A stretch of DNA of 64,000 nucleotides from Buchnera aphidicola (Brachycaudus tragopogonis) (GTDB lineage Bacteria > Pseudomonadota > Gammaproteobacteria > Enterobacterales > Enterobacteriaceae): positions 62,001 to 126,000 of the forward strand of contig NZ_OZ060418.1 of the NCBI RefSeq assembly GCF_964059175.1. The letters run 5' to 3'. Position numbers and translations under genes: made by a program. Positions 30,648-40,879 of this stretch are shown here, piece by piece; within the stretch, counting starts at the first letter, position 1; each line of letters opens with the position of its first letter. Under the pieces are notes generated by a model that was not told where the DNA came from, did no database searches, and saw nothing but the letters and a program-made list of their open reading frames with translations.

Positions 30648-31988
30648 ATGCAAATAATAAAAGACATAGAAAAAGAAGAATTGTTTCTGATAAACACAGT
30701 AAAAAAAACATTAGAAATTGCTAAAAATAAAACAACTGCTATCGAGGTTTCTATTAAAAAAACAATAGGTATTAGTGTTAATGTCAGAAATAATATTGTT
30801 GAAAATGTTGAATTTAATAGTGATGGTGGACTGTTAATAACAGTATACAATAAATTTTCCAAAGGTAGTGTTTCATCGAAAGATTTTAGTCTCAGTGGTA
30901 TTACAAGTATGTTGAATATGGCTATCGACATTTCAAAGCATTCTTCTTCTGATTTTTTTTCAGGTTTACCTGATATAAATTTATTATGTTTTCGTGCTAT
31001 AAATATTGATTTATTTCATCCATGGGAGTTCAATATAGAACATGCAATTCAATATGCTACTATTGCAGAAAAAGAAGCTTTTAAGTTTGATAAAAGAATT
31101 GTTAATAGTGAAGGTAGTTTTTTTAATAGTAACATTACTATAAATGTTTTTGGTAATAGCTTAGGTATGTTAGAAAAATATAAATCTACTTGTTATTCAA
31201 CTTATAATTGTATGATTGCTCGAGATCAAAAATCTATGCAAAGAGATTTTGATTATTCTATCTCAAGAAAAATAGAAAATTTAGAAAAATCAGAAATATT
31301 AGGTCAAAAAACTGCTAGACGTGTTTTATCTCGTTTAGGTTCACGAAAAATGCGTACTATGAAGTCTCCAATAATTTTTTCAGCAGAGATATCTCATATT
31401 TTTTTTTCACATCTTGCTAATGCGATTAGTGGAGATAATGTTTATCAAAAATCTACTTTTTTAATTAACGATTTAAAAAAAAGAATTTTTCCTGAATGGC
31501 TTAACATTCAAGAAAATCCTCATTTAAAACAGGGTTTAGCGAGTAAACCTTTTGATAACGAAGGTGTAACAACAAAGATTAAACATATTATTGAAAATGG
31601 TGTGTTAACAACATGGTTATTAAACAGTTATAATGGTCGTAAACTAAATTTAGATAGTACAGGAAATGCTGGGGGAATTTATAATTGGTTAGTTTCAAAT
31701 AATTGTACATCTTTTGAAGAATTATTAAAAAAAATGCATCAAGGTGTATTAGTAACTGAATTAATGGGACAAGGTGTAGATATAGTTAGTGGAAATTATT
31801 CACGTGGAGCAATAGGCTTTTGGATTGAAAATGGAAAAATTTCTTATCCTGTTAATGAGATTACTATATCTGGAAATTTAAGAAGCATGTGGAACAATAT
31901 TATTAGTATTAGTAATGATATTGATACACGCAATAACATTCAATGTGGCTCAATTTTATTATCTGAAATGCAAGTGTCTGGTAACTAA
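30648..31988 (+). CDS. tldE: Metalloprotease subunit TldE (PmbA)
   Basis: Partner subunit of the TldD/TldE protease, which in E. coli processes microcin B17 and degrades unfolded helical peptides. The 446 residues are nearly E. coli length (450). Features seen are the N-terminal domain with [17 protein letters not shown], and the C-terminal beta-barrel with [13 protein letters not shown] and the [16 protein letters not shown] segment. TldE itself lacks the catalytic HExxxH, which is in TldD (not in this window). An AAGGA site precedes the ATG. Confidence 0.95.
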   Translation: MQIIKDIEKEELFLINTVKKTLEIAKNKTTAIEVSIKKTIGISVNVRNNIVENVEFNSDGGLLITVYNKFSKGSVSSKDFSLSGITSMLNMAIDISKHSSSDFFSGLPDINLLCFRAINIDLFHPWEFNIEHAIQYATIAEKEAFKFDKRIVNSEGSFFNSNITINVFGNSLGMLEKYKSTCYSTYNCMIARDQKSMQRDFDYSISRKIENLEKSEILGQKTARRVLSRLGSRKMRTMKSPIIFSAEISHIFFSHLANAISGDNVYQKSTFLINDLKKRIFPEWLNIQENPHLKQGLASKPFDNEGVTTKIKHIIENGVLTTWLLNSYNGRKLNLDSTGNAGGIYNWLVSNNCTSFEELLKKMHQGVLVTELMGQGVDIVSGNYSRGAIGFWIENGKISYPVNEITISGNLRSMWNNIISISNDIDTRNNIQCGSILLSEMQVSGN

Positions 31989-32074
31989 TATTTTATTTTT
32001 TATAAATTTTTATTAAAGGTAATAAATTTATTACCTTTATAATATATTAAGGTGATGTGTTTTTATAATAGAAT

Positions 32075-32447
32075 GAAGTTGACCTTTAAGCCGGGTTCTG
32101 TTTTAACAGTCATTCATCTAGATTAGTAATCACTTACTAACTCAAGCAGCCTACCCAGGTTTAAATAGTACGAGCAATACGGAAAAAACACCCTATATTT
32201 GGCTTTGCTCCGGGTGGAGTTTACCATGCCATAAATTTGTTACCAAATATGCGGTGTGCTCTTACCACACCTTTTCACCCTGGCCGTATTTTATTGATAA
32301 TTTAAAAAAATAGGTGGTTTATTTTCTGTTGCACTAGTCATAAGCTTACGCTTTCCAGATGTTATCTGGCACCCTGCTCTCTGGAGCCCGGACTTTCCTC
32401 TTTTTAATTTTTTTATAAAACTAAACAGCGACTGTTTGGTCAACTTC
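32075..32447 (-). ncRNA. rnpB: RNase P RNA (M1 RNA)
   Basis: Catalytic RNA that trims the 5' leader from tRNAs. On the minus strand it starts GAAGTTGACCAAACAGTCGC and contains the conserved cores GAGGAAAGTCCGGGCTCC, CAGGGTGCCAG, GGGTGAAAAGGTGTGGTAAG and the 3' part with TAGATGAATGACTG and AACCCGGCTTA. The length of 373 nt is near the 377 of E. coli. The P1 helix pairs GAAGTTGACC with GGTCAACTTC. It starts six bases after the rsmI stop and has its own promoter inside rsmI. Confidence 0.97.
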
Positions 32448-32452
32448 AAATT

Positions 32453-33328
32453 TTAATTGTACATTGTTTCAATAAAATTGTCATTATTATTTTTTATTAC
32501 ATGTTTATATAAATTGTTTTTACTAACTTTATGTATTTTAGAAGTAATTAAAACAGCTTTTTTTAATGAAAAAAAATTTCTTAATATATAAAATGTGTCT
32601 AATGTTTTTTTTGTTATAACGGTGGTCTTTAATGGTTTAAAACCATCTATAATAATTACCATTTCTCCTTGATAACGATATTTATCTTCTTGGAGCCATT
32701 TTAGGATTGAAATTGCTGTTGCTCCATAAATAGATTCCCATTTCTTAGTAATTTCTCTAGCTATTACTACATGTCTATTTTTATCTATTTGTTCTGTTAT
32801 ATCTCGTATACTTTCAAGTATTCTATGCTTAGTTTCATAAAAAATAATTGTTCTTGTTTCTTCTTTTAAAGAATGAAGTAAATCACATCTTGTTTTTTTT
32901 TTAGAGGGAAGAAAACCTTCATAACAAAAACGATTGTTATATATTCCAGAAGCACTTAAGGCTGTAATAGCAGCACAAGCTCCAGGAAGTGGGATGACTT
33001 GAATATTAAAAAAATGACATTTTTTAATTAATATATTACCGGGATCATTAATAATTGGAGTGCCTGCATTAGAAACTAGAGCAATTTTTTTTCCTTTCTG
33101 TAGCTCTTTAATTAAATTATTACTCTTATCTTTTTCATTTTCTTTGTTCATTGATATTAGATGGTTTTTAATATTAAAATGTTGTAGTAAAATATTGGTG
33201 TGTCTAATATTTTCAGCAGCAATCAAATTAACATTTTTTAGTACTTCTAATGCTCGATGAGTGATATCTGATAAATTTCCGATAGGTGTAGGTACAATGT
33301 AAAGAGTACCATTATACAATTTTTTCAT
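32453..33328 (-). CDS. rsmI: 16S rRNA (cytidine1402-2'-O)-methyltransferase RsmI
   Basis: SAM enzyme of the tetrapyrrole-methylase fold that methylates C1402 in the ribosomal P site. The 291 residues match the E. coli length of about 286. The N-terminal motif TLYIVPTPIGNLSDITHRAL, SNAGTPIINDPG, PLPGACAAITALSASG and the IFYETKHRI and AREITKKWE segments are intact. Its 3' end also holds the rnpB promoter, a constraint on its last codons. Confidence 0.96.
   Translation of the reverse strand: MKKLYNGTLYIVPTPIGNLSDITHRALEVLKNVNLIAAENIRHTNILLQHFNIKNHLISMNKENEKDKSNNLIKELQKGKKIALVSNAGTPIINDPGNILIKKCHFFNIQVIPLPGACAAITALSASGIYNNRFCYEGFLPSKKKTRCDLLHSLKEETRTIIFYETKHRILESIRDITEQIDKNRHVVIAREITKKWESIYGATAISILKWLQEDKYRYQGEMVIIIDGFKPLKTTVITKKTLDTFYILRNFFSLKKAVLITSKIHKVSKNNLYKHVIKNNNDNFIETMYN
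32456..32484 (-). promoter_or_regulatory. rnpB promoter inside the rsmI 3' end
   Basis: On the minus strand ATGACA (32479-32484), a 17-bp spacer and TACAAT (32456-32461), each five of six to consensus, lie nine bases before the rnpB 5' end. The boxes occupy the last ten codons of rsmI. Confidence 0.7.
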
Positions 33329-33430
33329 TTTTTATCCATAATGTTTTTCATGTATGAGGTGATAAAATATTTTTAAAAAATTATATTTCTATTATATACA
33401 TAATTTTTTTTATAGATATAAGGATTATAA

Positions 33431-34651
33431 GTGAAACGAGTGGTGATTACAGGTTTTGGTATTATTTCTAGCATCGGAAATAATAAAAAAGAAGTATTAG
33501 ATTCTTTATATAATGGAACTTCTGGTGTTGTATTTTCGGAAGAAATGAAAAAATTTGGCATGCGTAGTCAAATTTGGGGGAATATTAAGTTAACAAAAAA
33601 ACATTTTATCAAACATAAGATGGATCGGTTTATGAACGATGCTTCTATGTATGCTTTTTTAGCCATGATTGAAGCTATTAGAGATTCTAAAATTAAAAAT
33701 CAAGAGTATCAAAAAAATCCTCGTGTAGGATTAATTGCTGGTTCAGGATGCGGTTTTCCTAAATATTATATGAAAAATGATATAAAATCTATAAAAAGTA
33801 TACGTACTTTTAATGATATTAGTCCTTACATTGCGATAAAAACAATGCCTTCTGGGGTATCAGCATGCTTATCTACGATATTTAAAATTTATGGAATAAA
33901 TTATTCAATAAGTTCTGCTTGTACAACTTCTGCTCATTGTATTGGCAATGCGTTTGAATTAATAAAATGTGGTAAACAAGATCTTATTTTCGCAGGTGGT
34001 GGTGATGAAGTCAGTTTAGAATTAGCTAGTGAATTTGATGCGATGAGAGCGCTTTCGACTAATTTTAATAATACTCCTAATAAAGCATCACGTGTTTATG
34101 ATATTAACCGTGATGGTTTTGTTATTTCCGGTGGTGCGGGCATATTAGTTATTGAAGAGTTGAATTTAGCTTTATCGCGTTCTGCTAATATTTATGCCGA
34201 AATAGTTGGATATGCTACAACATCTGATGGTTTCAGTATGGTTGTACCTTCAGGAAGTGGCGCAGTTCGTTGCATGAATTTAGCAAAAGAAAATAAAAAA
34301 ATATGTATTGATTATGTTAATGTACATGGAACATCTACTAAAATTGGTGATTTAATGGAATTAAAAGCCATTAAGAAAGTATTTAATAATGAAAAAAAAC
34401 CAATGATTTCAGCAACAAAATCAATAACAGGTCATGCATTAGGAGCATCGGGAGTGCACGAAATTATTTATACATTGTTAATGTTAAAATATAATTTTAT
34501 AGCTCCGACAATTAATATTGAAATATTAGAACCTTATGCAAAAGATATGAACATTGTACAGAAAACTATAAATACAAAAATTAATATAGCCATGTCTAAT
34601 AGTTTTGGATTTGGTGGTACAAATGTATCTTTGATAATAAAAAAATACTAG
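33431..34651 (+). CDS. fabB: 3-oxoacyl-ACP synthase I (KASI)
   Basis: Condensing enzyme of fatty-acid elongation, needed in E. coli for unsaturated chains. The 406 residues equal E. coli. The catalytic triad is present: Cys in SACTTSAHCIG (about 163), His in VNVHGTSTKIGD (about 298) and His in TGHALGASGV (about 333), with the GFGGTN tail. It starts with GTG, six bases after an AAGGA site. It is divergent from rsmI and ends before a very strong hairpin terminator. Confidence 0.97.
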   Translation: MKRVVITGFGIISSIGNNKKEVLDSLYNGTSGVVFSEEMKKFGMRSQIWGNIKLTKKHFIKHKMDRFMNDASMYAFLAMIEAIRDSKIKNQEYQKNPRVGLIAGSGCGFPKYYMKNDIKSIKSIRTFNDISPYIAIKTMPSGVSACLSTIFKIYGINYSISSACTTSAHCIGNAFELIKCGKQDLIFAGGGDEVSLELASEFDAMRALSTNFNNTPNKASRVYDINRDGFVISGGAGILVIEELNLALSRSANIYAEIVGYATTSDGFSMVVPSGSGAVRCMNLAKENKKICIDYVNVHGTSTKIGDLMELKAIKKVFNNEKKPMISATKSITGHALGASGVHEIIYTLLMLKYNFIAPTINIEILEPYAKDMNIVQKTINTKINIAMSNSFGFGGTNVSLIIKKY

Positions 34652-34771
34652 TATTTTTTTATTAAATTTTGTTTTTATACTATTTTATATATGTTAGATA
34701 ATTTTATTATATAATCAATGGTTATTTTTTAGTATATAGAAACATATATTTTAAAAATAATTTAAAGAAAT

Positions 34772-34811
34772 AAAATCATTTTAATATTGTTAATATTAAA
34801 ATGATTTTTTT
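34772..34811 (+). terminator. Intrinsic terminator after fabB
   Basis: A perfect 17-bp stem (34772-34788 with 34792-34808), a 3-nt loop GTT, and a 7-T run ending at 34811. It is about 120 bp after the fabB stop; the arms contain AAAATCATTTTAATATT and its complement. Confidence 0.8.
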
Positions 34812-34922
34812 CTTATGAAGAATTTATCATGCATTAGTATTAAATAAAATGTATATTTTATATATGATTTAAATATATGTTAATTTACATTTTTTATATT
34901 CGAACAATAACGAGATTAAAAT

Positions 34923-35873
34923 ATGAATCAATTAGATGCATTAAAAAAGTTTACAACTGTTGTAGCTGATACTAGTGATATAGAATCTATTTGTAAGTAT
35001 AATCCAGAGGATGCTACTACTAATCCATCTTTAATACTGCAAGCTGTAAATTCTAGTATAAATAATCATTTTATCGATAAAGCAGTAAAATATGCAAAAA
35101 AGAAAGGAGGATTATACAAAGATCAAATAATTAATGCTAGTGATAAAATATTAGTAGATCTAGGAATTGAAATTTTAAAATATATACCAGGTTATATTTC
35201 TAGTGAAGTGGATGCACGTTTATCTTTTAGCACAGAAAAATGTATTTTAAAAGCAAAAAAAATAATAAATTTATATGAAGAACAAGGCATTTCTAGATCA
35301 AGAATTTTAATTAAGTTAGCTGCTACATGGGAGTGTATAAAAGCTGCAGCAGAACTTAAAAAAGATAACATTCTTTGTAATCTAACTCTTTTGTTTTCTT
35401 TTGCTCAAGCACGTGTCTGTGCTGAAGCAGCTGTATTTTTAATTTCTCCTTTTGTTGGACGGATTTATGACTGGTATGTTTCTCAAAAATTAATATCAGA
35501 ATCTTCTGTGGAAAAAGATCCTGGTGTTATGTCTGTTTGTAAAATATACGATTACTATAAAAAATATAATTATAAAACTATAATTATGGGTGCAAGTTTT
35601 CGTAATATTCAACAAATATTAGATTTATCTGGATGTGATCGATTAACTATTTCACCTATTTTATTAAAAGAATTAGAGTCTAATAATAAATGTTTAGAAA
35701 GAAAACTTATTCCACCTACTACTTTTTTAACTCCTCCTATGCCATTATCTCAAGAAGAATTTAGATGGGAACATAATCAAGATGCGATGGCTGTTCAAAA
35801 GTTATCAGAAGGCATAAGAAATTTTGCAAAAGATCAATTATCCTTAGAAAAAATAATTTCTAAAAAAATATAA
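34923..35873 (+). CDS. talA: Transaldolase A
   Basis: Non-oxidative pentose phosphate enzyme that makes erythrose 4-phosphate, the aromatic precursor. The 316 residues match E. coli TalA. The catalytic lysine is in [11 protein letters not shown] (near residue 131); the Asp in [10 protein letters not shown] and the phosphate site MGASFRN are also present. The sequence resembles TalA more than TalB, and the next gene is transketolase, as in the E. coli talA-tktB pair. Confidence 0.95.
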   Translation: MNQLDALKKFTTVVADTSDIESICKYNPEDATTNPSLILQAVNSSINNHFIDKAVKYAKKKGGLYKDQIINASDKILVDLGIEILKYIPGYISSEVDARLSFSTEKCILKAKKIINLYEEQGISRSRILIKLAATWECIKAAAELKKDNILCNLTLLFSFAQARVCAEAAVFLISPFVGRIYDWYVSQKLISESSVEKDPGVMSVCKIYDYYKKYNYKTIIMGASFRNIQQILDLSGCDRLTISPILLKELESNNKCLERKLIPPTTFLTPPMPLSQEEFRWEHNQDAMAVQKLSEGIRNFAKDQLSLEKIISKKI

Positions 35874-35908
35874 TAATTGATTTTTTATTTTACATTCAAG
35901 GAAAATAT

Positions 35909-37906
35909 ATGTGTTCACGAACAGAACTAGCCAATGCTATTAGAATGTTAAGTATAGATGCTGTACAAAATGCAAAATCTGGACATCCTGGTATGCCTAT
36001 GGGAATGGCAGATATTGCTGAAGTATTATGGAGAGATTTTTTGAAACATAATCCAGAGAATCCGGATTGGAATGATCGTGATCGTTTTGTTCTTTCTAAC
36101 GGACATGGTTCTATGTTGTTGTACAGTTTATTACATCTTACTGGATATGATTTATCTATAGAAGAATTAAAAAATTTTAGAAAAATTAATTCAAAGACTC
36201 CTGGACATCCTGAAACAGGTGAAACTCCTGGTGTTGAAACAACTACAGGACCTTTAGGACAAGGTTTAGCTAATGCTGTTGGTATGGCAATTGCAGAAAA
36301 AACTTTAAGTTCTTATTTTAATCGACCAAACTATGACATAGTTAATCACTATACTTGGGTTTTTATCGGTGATGGTTGTTTGATGGAAGGTATTTCGCAT
36401 GAAGTATGTTCTTTGGCTGGAACTTTAAAACTTGGTAAATTAATTGTTTTTTATGATAAAAATGGTATTTCTATAGATGGTAAAGTATCTAGTTGGTTTA
36501 CAGATGATACAGCAAAGCGTTTTGAATCTTACAATTGGCATGTTCTAGATAAAATTGATGGTCATGATTATAAATCTATCAAAAATAGTATAGAAGAAGC
36601 AAAATTAATAACAAATAAACCTTCAATTATTATTTGTAATACAGTTATTGGTTTTGGTTCTCCTAATAAATCAGGAACAGCAGAATCACATGGAGCTCCT
36701 TTAGGAGAAAAAGAAATTCTTTTAACTAGAGAAAAACTAAATTGGAAGTATCCTCCTTTTCAAATACCTGATAAAATTTACAAAAAATGGAATTTTAAAA
36801 AACAAGGTTCTAAATTCGAACAAAAATGGAATAAAACATTTTATGCATATCAATTAAAGTATCCAGATTTATCAGTTGAATATTTAAGACGAATCAATAA
36901 AGAATTACCTATCAATTGGGATAAAAAAACTAATAATTATATTTGTTCTTTGCAAAAAAATACACAAAACATTGCTAGTCGTCAAGCTTCACAAAATACG
37001 TTAGAAGAATTTGGTAAAATATTACCTGAGTTGATGGGTGGATCAGCTGATTTGTCTCCTAGTAATTTAACTAAATGCTCTTTTTCTCTTTCTATTACTG
37101 ACAATTCATCTGGAAATTATATTCATTATGGAGTGCGTGAGTTTGGAATGACAGCAATTGCCAATGGTATTGCGCATCATGGAGGATTTATCCCGTATAC
37201 TGCTACATTTTTGATGTTTGTAGAATATGCGCGTAATGCAGTTCGTATGGCGGCTTTAATGAGTACTAAACATATTTTTGTATATACTCATGATTCTATC
37301 GGATTAGGAGAAGATGGTCCAACGCATCAGCCAGTAGAGCAATTGTCTAGTTTACGAATGACTCCAAATATAGATGTATGGAGACCTAGTGATCAAGTAG
37401 AGACAGCAGTAGCTTGGAAATTTGCTATTGAAAAAAAAACAGGCCCAACAGCATTAATTTTATCACGTCAAAATCTTTTTCAATTTAATAGAAATCCTCA
37501 ACAATTAAAAAATATTTCTAGAGGAGCATATATATTATATGATTCTAAAAAAAGACTCGATATTGTTTTTATTTCTACTGGATCAGAGCTTAATGTTACT
37601 TTAATTGCTGCTAAAAAAATTGTTTCTTTAGGATATTCTATACGGGTAGTATCAATGCCTTCTACTGATGTTTTTGATAGACAAGATATCTCTTATAAAG
37701 AATTTATATTACCTTCTTATGTTACTAAAAGAGTTGCAATTGAAGCAAGTATAAAAGATTTTTGGTATAAATATGTAGGTATACATGGTCTGATTATCGG
37801 TATGAATACGTTTGGTGAATCAGCTCCAGCAGAAGATTTGTTTAGAAAATTTGGTTTTACGGTAGAAAATATAGTCGATAAATCAATAAAATTATTAAAT
37901 TCTTAG
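35909..37906 (+). CDS. tktB: Transketolase
   Basis: Thiamine diphosphate enzyme linking the pentose phosphate pathway with glycolysis. The 665 residues are full length (E. coli TktB 667). Visible are [10 protein letters not shown], the ThDP-binding GDGCLMEG motif, the [12 protein letters not shown] motif with the catalytic Glu, and [12 protein letters not shown]. An AAGGA site precedes the ATG. It is 35 bp after talA and probably cotranscribed; the tktB assignment rests on this neighbour, since tktA and tktB are very similar. Confidence 0.93.
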   Translation: MCSRTELANAIRMLSIDAVQNAKSGHPGMPMGMADIAEVLWRDFLKHNPENPDWNDRDRFVLSNGHGSMLLYSLLHLTGYDLSIEELKNFRKINSKTPGHPETGETPGVETTTGPLGQGLANAVGMAIAEKTLSSYFNRPNYDIVNHYTWVFIGDGCLMEGISHEVCSLAGTLKLGKLIVFYDKNGISIDGKVSSWFTDDTAKRFESYNWHVLDKIDGHDYKSIKNSIEEAKLITNKPSIIICNTVIGFGSPNKSGTAESHGAPLGEKEILLTREKLNWKYPPFQIPDKIYKKWNFKKQGSKFEQKWNKTFYAYQLKYPDLSVEYLRRINKELPINWDKKTNNYICSLQKNTQNIASRQASQNTLEEFGKILPELMGGSADLSPSNLTKCSFSLSITDNSSGNYIHYGVREFGMTAIANGIAHHGGFIPYTATFLMFVEYARNAVRMAALMSTKHIFVYTHDSIGLGEDGPTHQPVEQLSSLRMTPNIDVWRPSDQVETAVAWKFAIEKKTGPTALILSRQNLFQFNRNPQQLKNISRGAYILYDSKKRLDIVFISTGSELNVTLIAAKKIVSLGYSIRVVSMPSTDVFDRQDISYKEFILPSYVTKRVAIEASIKDFWYKYVGIHGLIIGMNTFGESAPAEDLFRKFGFTVENIVDKSIKLLNS

Positions 37907-37922
37907 AACTTATTTAAATATT

Positions 37923-37960
37923 GATGGGGTTTTATTCATTTATAACCCCATCTATTTTTT
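37923..37960 (+). terminator. Terminator after transketolase
   Basis: GATGGGGTT (37923-37931) pairs with AACCCCATC (37944-37952) around a 12-nt loop, followed by TATTTTTT. It is an unusually G-C-rich stem for this genome, 17 bp after the stop. Confidence 0.8.
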
Positions 37961-38003
37961 ATAATAAAAAATAGATTATTAAGAATATATATTAGGAAAA
38001 AAG

Positions 38004-39131
38004 ATGATTTGTTCCATAATTAAATTAGCACAAAAACTAATTCGTATTCCATCAATTAGTCCACAAGATTTAGGTTGTCAAGACATTATTATAAATCGTT
38101 TACGTAAAATTGGATTTCAAGTTAAAATAATTAATATAAATAATACAAAAAATTTTTGGGCTGTAAAGGGTATCGGTAAAACATTAACTTTTTTAGGTCA
38201 TACAGACGTAGTATCACCTGGTGAAAATAAAAATTGGGATACTAATCCCTTTGATCCAGTTATTAATAATGGATTTTTATTTGGTCGAGGGGCTTCAGAC
38301 ATGAAAGGTTCTTTATCTGCTATGGTTATTGCAGTTGAGAATTTTGTAAAGAAAAATCCTAATCATAAAGGACGTTTATCTTTTTTAATTACTTCTGATG
38401 AAGAGTCTAGTGCTATTGATGGTACTATTAAAGTAATTGAATACTTGATTTCTAAAAAGGATATTATTGATTATTGTTTAATAGGAGAGCCATCTAGTAC
38501 TAATTCCGTTGGTGATGTCATCAAAAATGGTCGACGTGGTTCTATTACAGCAAATTTAACTATCCATGGAATACAGGGTCATATTGCATATCCTGAATTA
38601 GCTGATAATCCGATACATAAAGGATTGCCTGTTCTTTTAAAAATAATATCTACTAAATTAGATAATGGTAATGATTTTTTTACGCCAACTACTATTAATA
38701 TTGCAAATATAAAGGCAGGAGATGGAACTAATAATATTATTCCAGGATCTTTGTTTGTTCAATTTAACATTCGTTTTAGTACAGAATTATCTGATGCAGA
38801 GATTAAATCTAAAATTCAGAATGTATTAGATGAAAATAATATTAATTATTCAATAAGATGGTATCTTTCAGGAAAACCATTTATTACTAAAAAAGGCCTA
38901 TTATTAGATACTGTCGTAGAGTCTATTATGCATTTCAAAAAAATCAAACCTATTTTATCTACTTCTGGTGGTACTTCTGATGGTCGATTTGTTTCATTAA
39001 TGGGTTCTGAAATAGTAGAGTTAGGATTAACTAATAATACAATTCATAAAGTAAACGAATGTGTTAAGATATCTGATTTACAAATTTTAGGTTTAATGTA
39101 TGAAGATATAATGAAAAAGCTATTTGCTTAA
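38004..39131 (+). CDS. dapE: Succinyl-diaminopimelate desuccinylase
   Basis: Zinc enzyme of the lysine and meso-DAP pathway that removes succinate from N-succinyl-LL-DAP. The 375 residues equal E. coli. Metal and catalytic motifs are [33 protein letters not shown] (catalytic Glu), LIGEPSS and the C-terminal [13 protein letters not shown]. An AGGAAA site precedes the ATG. It serves both peptidoglycan and lysine supply to the host. Confidence 0.97.
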   Translation: MICSIIKLAQKLIRIPSISPQDLGCQDIIINRLRKIGFQVKIININNTKNFWAVKGIGKTLTFLGHTDVVSPGENKNWDTNPFDPVINNGFLFGRGASDMKGSLSAMVIAVENFVKKNPNHKGRLSFLITSDEESSAIDGTIKVIEYLISKKDIIDYCLIGEPSSTNSVGDVIKNGRRGSITANLTIHGIQGHIAYPELADNPIHKGLPVLLKIISTKLDNGNDFFTPTTINIANIKAGDGTNNIIPGSLFVQFNIRFSTELSDAEIKSKIQNVLDENNINYSIRWYLSGKPFITKKGLLLDTVVESIMHFKKIKPILSTSGGTSDGRFVSLMGSEIVELGLTNNTIHKVNECVKISDLQILGLMYEDIMKKLFA

Positions 39132-39142
39132 TTAGTTTTATG

Positions 39143-39239
39143 AAAAATACTTCTAATGAGATTTTAATTGTAAAATCTTTGTTATCAGTGATGCAGAATA
39201 TCATAAAGATAATCTGCACCAATTACTGGCAAGTATTTT
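39143..39239. terminator. Cluster of hairpins between dapE and bamC
   Basis: Convergent region with an outer pair AAAATACTT (39144-39152) / AAGTATTTT (39231-39239), a perfect 8-bp hairpin AGATTTTA-ATTG-TAAAATCT (39159-39178), and a longer interrupted hairpin around TGCAGA (39192-39197) / TCTGCA (39213-39218). The first fits a dapE terminator and the second a terminator for the dapA-bamC unit. Confidence 0.5.
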
Positions 39240-39251
39240 CTTAAAATGTTT

Positions 39252-39509
39252 TTATAGAGGAGGAAATATATTATATTTTTTTTTTTCTAAATCTTTATCA
39301 TTATAAGGAATTTTATATGCTTGATCTTCATCAGGAATAGTAATTCCTTTTGGAACAGTTAATATTTTTAATGGATGTTTTTTATCAAATAAAATATTAT
39401 CTTTTTTAAAATCTTTTAACGTACAAGATGTTATTAAGAATAAGTTAATAATTTGAAATGTTATTATTATAAATTGTAAATATTTTTTATAATTTTTGAA
39501 GATTTGCAT
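39252..39509 (-). CDS. bamC: Minimal BamC (NlpB) lipoprotein
   Basis: An 85-residue lipoprotein starting at the ATG at 39509. A basic n-region (KNYKKY) and a hydrophobic core lead to the lipobox ITSC (Cys at about 29). The mature part [19 protein letters not shown] and the final NIFPPL resemble the N-terminal unstructured segment of E. coli BamC that lies along BamD. The two helix-grip domains are gone (E. coli BamC about 344 residues). It overlaps the end of dapA by 23 bp, keeping the dapA-bamC order. The assignment relies on synteny and this short motif. A TTG start at 39527 is less likely. Confidence 0.82.
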   Translation of the reverse strand: MQIFKNYKKYLQFIIITFQIINLFLITSCTLKDFKKDNILFDKKHPLKILTVPKGITIPDEDQAYKIPYNDKDLEKKKYNIFPPL

Positions 39510-40371
39510 ATTGAAGTGCTTTTTCAAGTTTTAAGCGTGTAGTTTTTAATATTGGAGTTAATGGTAAACGTAGTGTATCATGTTTTATTAATCCAATTCT
39601 TTTAGCTAACCATTTTACTGGAATAGGATTAGGTTCTATAAATAATGCTTCATGTAGTAGCACTAAACGTTTATTTATAGATCTTGCATTAATAAAATCT
39701 CCTTTTAATGCATATGAACAAATTTGCATCATTTCTTTTGCGGCAACATTGGCCGTAACTGATATAACACCCTGGCCACCTAGCTGTATAAAATCTAAAG
39801 CTGTTCCATCGTCTCCACTAATTAATAAAAAATTATTGTTAACTAGTTCTTTTATTTTATTAATTCTTGATAAATCACCAGTTGCTTCTTTAATACCTAT
39901 AATATTTTTTAACTGAGATAATTTAGAAACTGTTTCTGGAAGCAAATCACATCCAGTACGACTAGGAACATTATATAAAATTTGTGGTAATTCAGTATTT
40001 TCTGAAATAGCTTTAAAATGTTGATATAATCCTTCTTGAGTTGGTCTATTGTAATACGGTGTTACTGTTAAACAGGCTGCAATTCCAGAGTTTTCAAATC
40101 TTTTTGTTAAAGATATAGCTTCTGTTGTAGCATTGGCTCCTGTTCCTGCAATAATCGGAATTCGTTTATCTGCTAATTCTAATGTCATCATAACAACATT
40201 TATATGTTCTTCTTGGCTTAGTGTTGCAGACTCTCCAGTTGTTCCAATAGAAACAATAGCTTTAGTTTTATTGAGAACATGATAATTTATTAGTTTCTTT
40301 AAACTAGATCGACAAACTTGACCTTTTTCATCCATGGGTGTAATTAGTGCAACAATACTTCCTGTGAACAT
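39487..40371 (-). CDS. dapA: 4-hydroxy-tetrahydrodipicolinate synthase
   Basis: First committed step of lysine/DAP synthesis, condensing pyruvate with aspartate semialdehyde. The 294 residues are close to E. coli (292). The Schiff-base lysine is in GIKEATGDL (near 161), the active-site Tyr in LYNVPSRTG, and the GTTGES phosphate loop and [12 protein letters not shown] start are kept. A TTTTATGGAGGAAAA-like leader precedes the ATG. It is followed by overlapping bamC. Confidence 0.97.
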   Translation of the reverse strand: MFTGSIVALITPMDEKGQVCRSSLKKLINYHVLNKTKAIVSIGTTGESATLSQEEHINVVMMTLELADKRIPIIAGTGANATTEAISLTKRFENSGIAACLTVTPYYNRPTQEGLYQHFKAISENTELPQILYNVPSRTGCDLLPETVSKLSQLKNIIGIKEATGDLSRINKIKELVNNNFLLISGDDGTALDFIQLGGQGVISVTANVAAKEMMQICSYALKGDFINARSINKRLVLLHEALFIEPNPIPVKWLAKRIGLIKHDTLRLPLTPILKTTRLKLEKALQYANLQKL

Positions 40372-40879
40372 TAGTTTTCCTCCATAAAAAGTATTTTATG
40401 GTATGTTTGACATGTATCTCAAATAAAGTATATAAAATCATGAACATAATTTTTTTAAAAAATTATTTCATTTTTAATATAAAAGTATTAGAGAATATAA
40501 TATGTGTATTACAAAGTATAAATTAATTCTAATATAATAAAAAATGTATATTACGTATTAACACGTATGTTCAATTTTTTTTGTTTATGAAATATATTTA
40601 ATATTCTTTTTAAGAATTAATGTAATTGTATTTAGAAATATTTTTCTCTTATTTTTTATATAATTTTTTTGTAATACATTAATATTTTTTAAGAGAAATA
40701 AGTACTGTTTTTAAAATTTTTACACACATTTTTAATAAAATGTATTTTAATAATTATTATTGTACAATTTTTTTAATAAAAAAATTATTAAAATAATAAA
40801 TGAAGCATTTTTTCATATAATATTTATTATAAAGAAGCTACTAAATACATATAATTTAGTAGCATAAACATTTAAAAGA
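40372..40879. other. Intergenic region between dapA and aroC
   Basis: 508 bp, one of the longest non-coding stretches here, extremely A+T rich. Apart from the aroC terminator at 40837-40863 and whatever promoter serves dapA, I see no reading frame, RNA or gene remnant. It is probably the site of eroded genes (gcvR and bcp are upstream of dapA in E. coli). Confidence 0.6.
40837..40863 (-). terminator. Terminator after aroC
   Basis: A perfect 10-bp stem, GCTACTAAAT (40837-40846) with ATTTAGTAGC (40854-40863), and a 7-nt loop, 16 bp beyond the aroC stop on the minus strand. Confidence 0.7.

Noticed and set aside
33373..33561. 62-codon frame antisense to the start of fabB
   Set aside because: Opposite a strongly conserved gene and without any sign of its own function.
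40372..40836. A hidden small gene or RNA in the longest spacer
   Set aside because: All frames are short and low complexity, and no stable stem-loop other than the aroC terminator was found.
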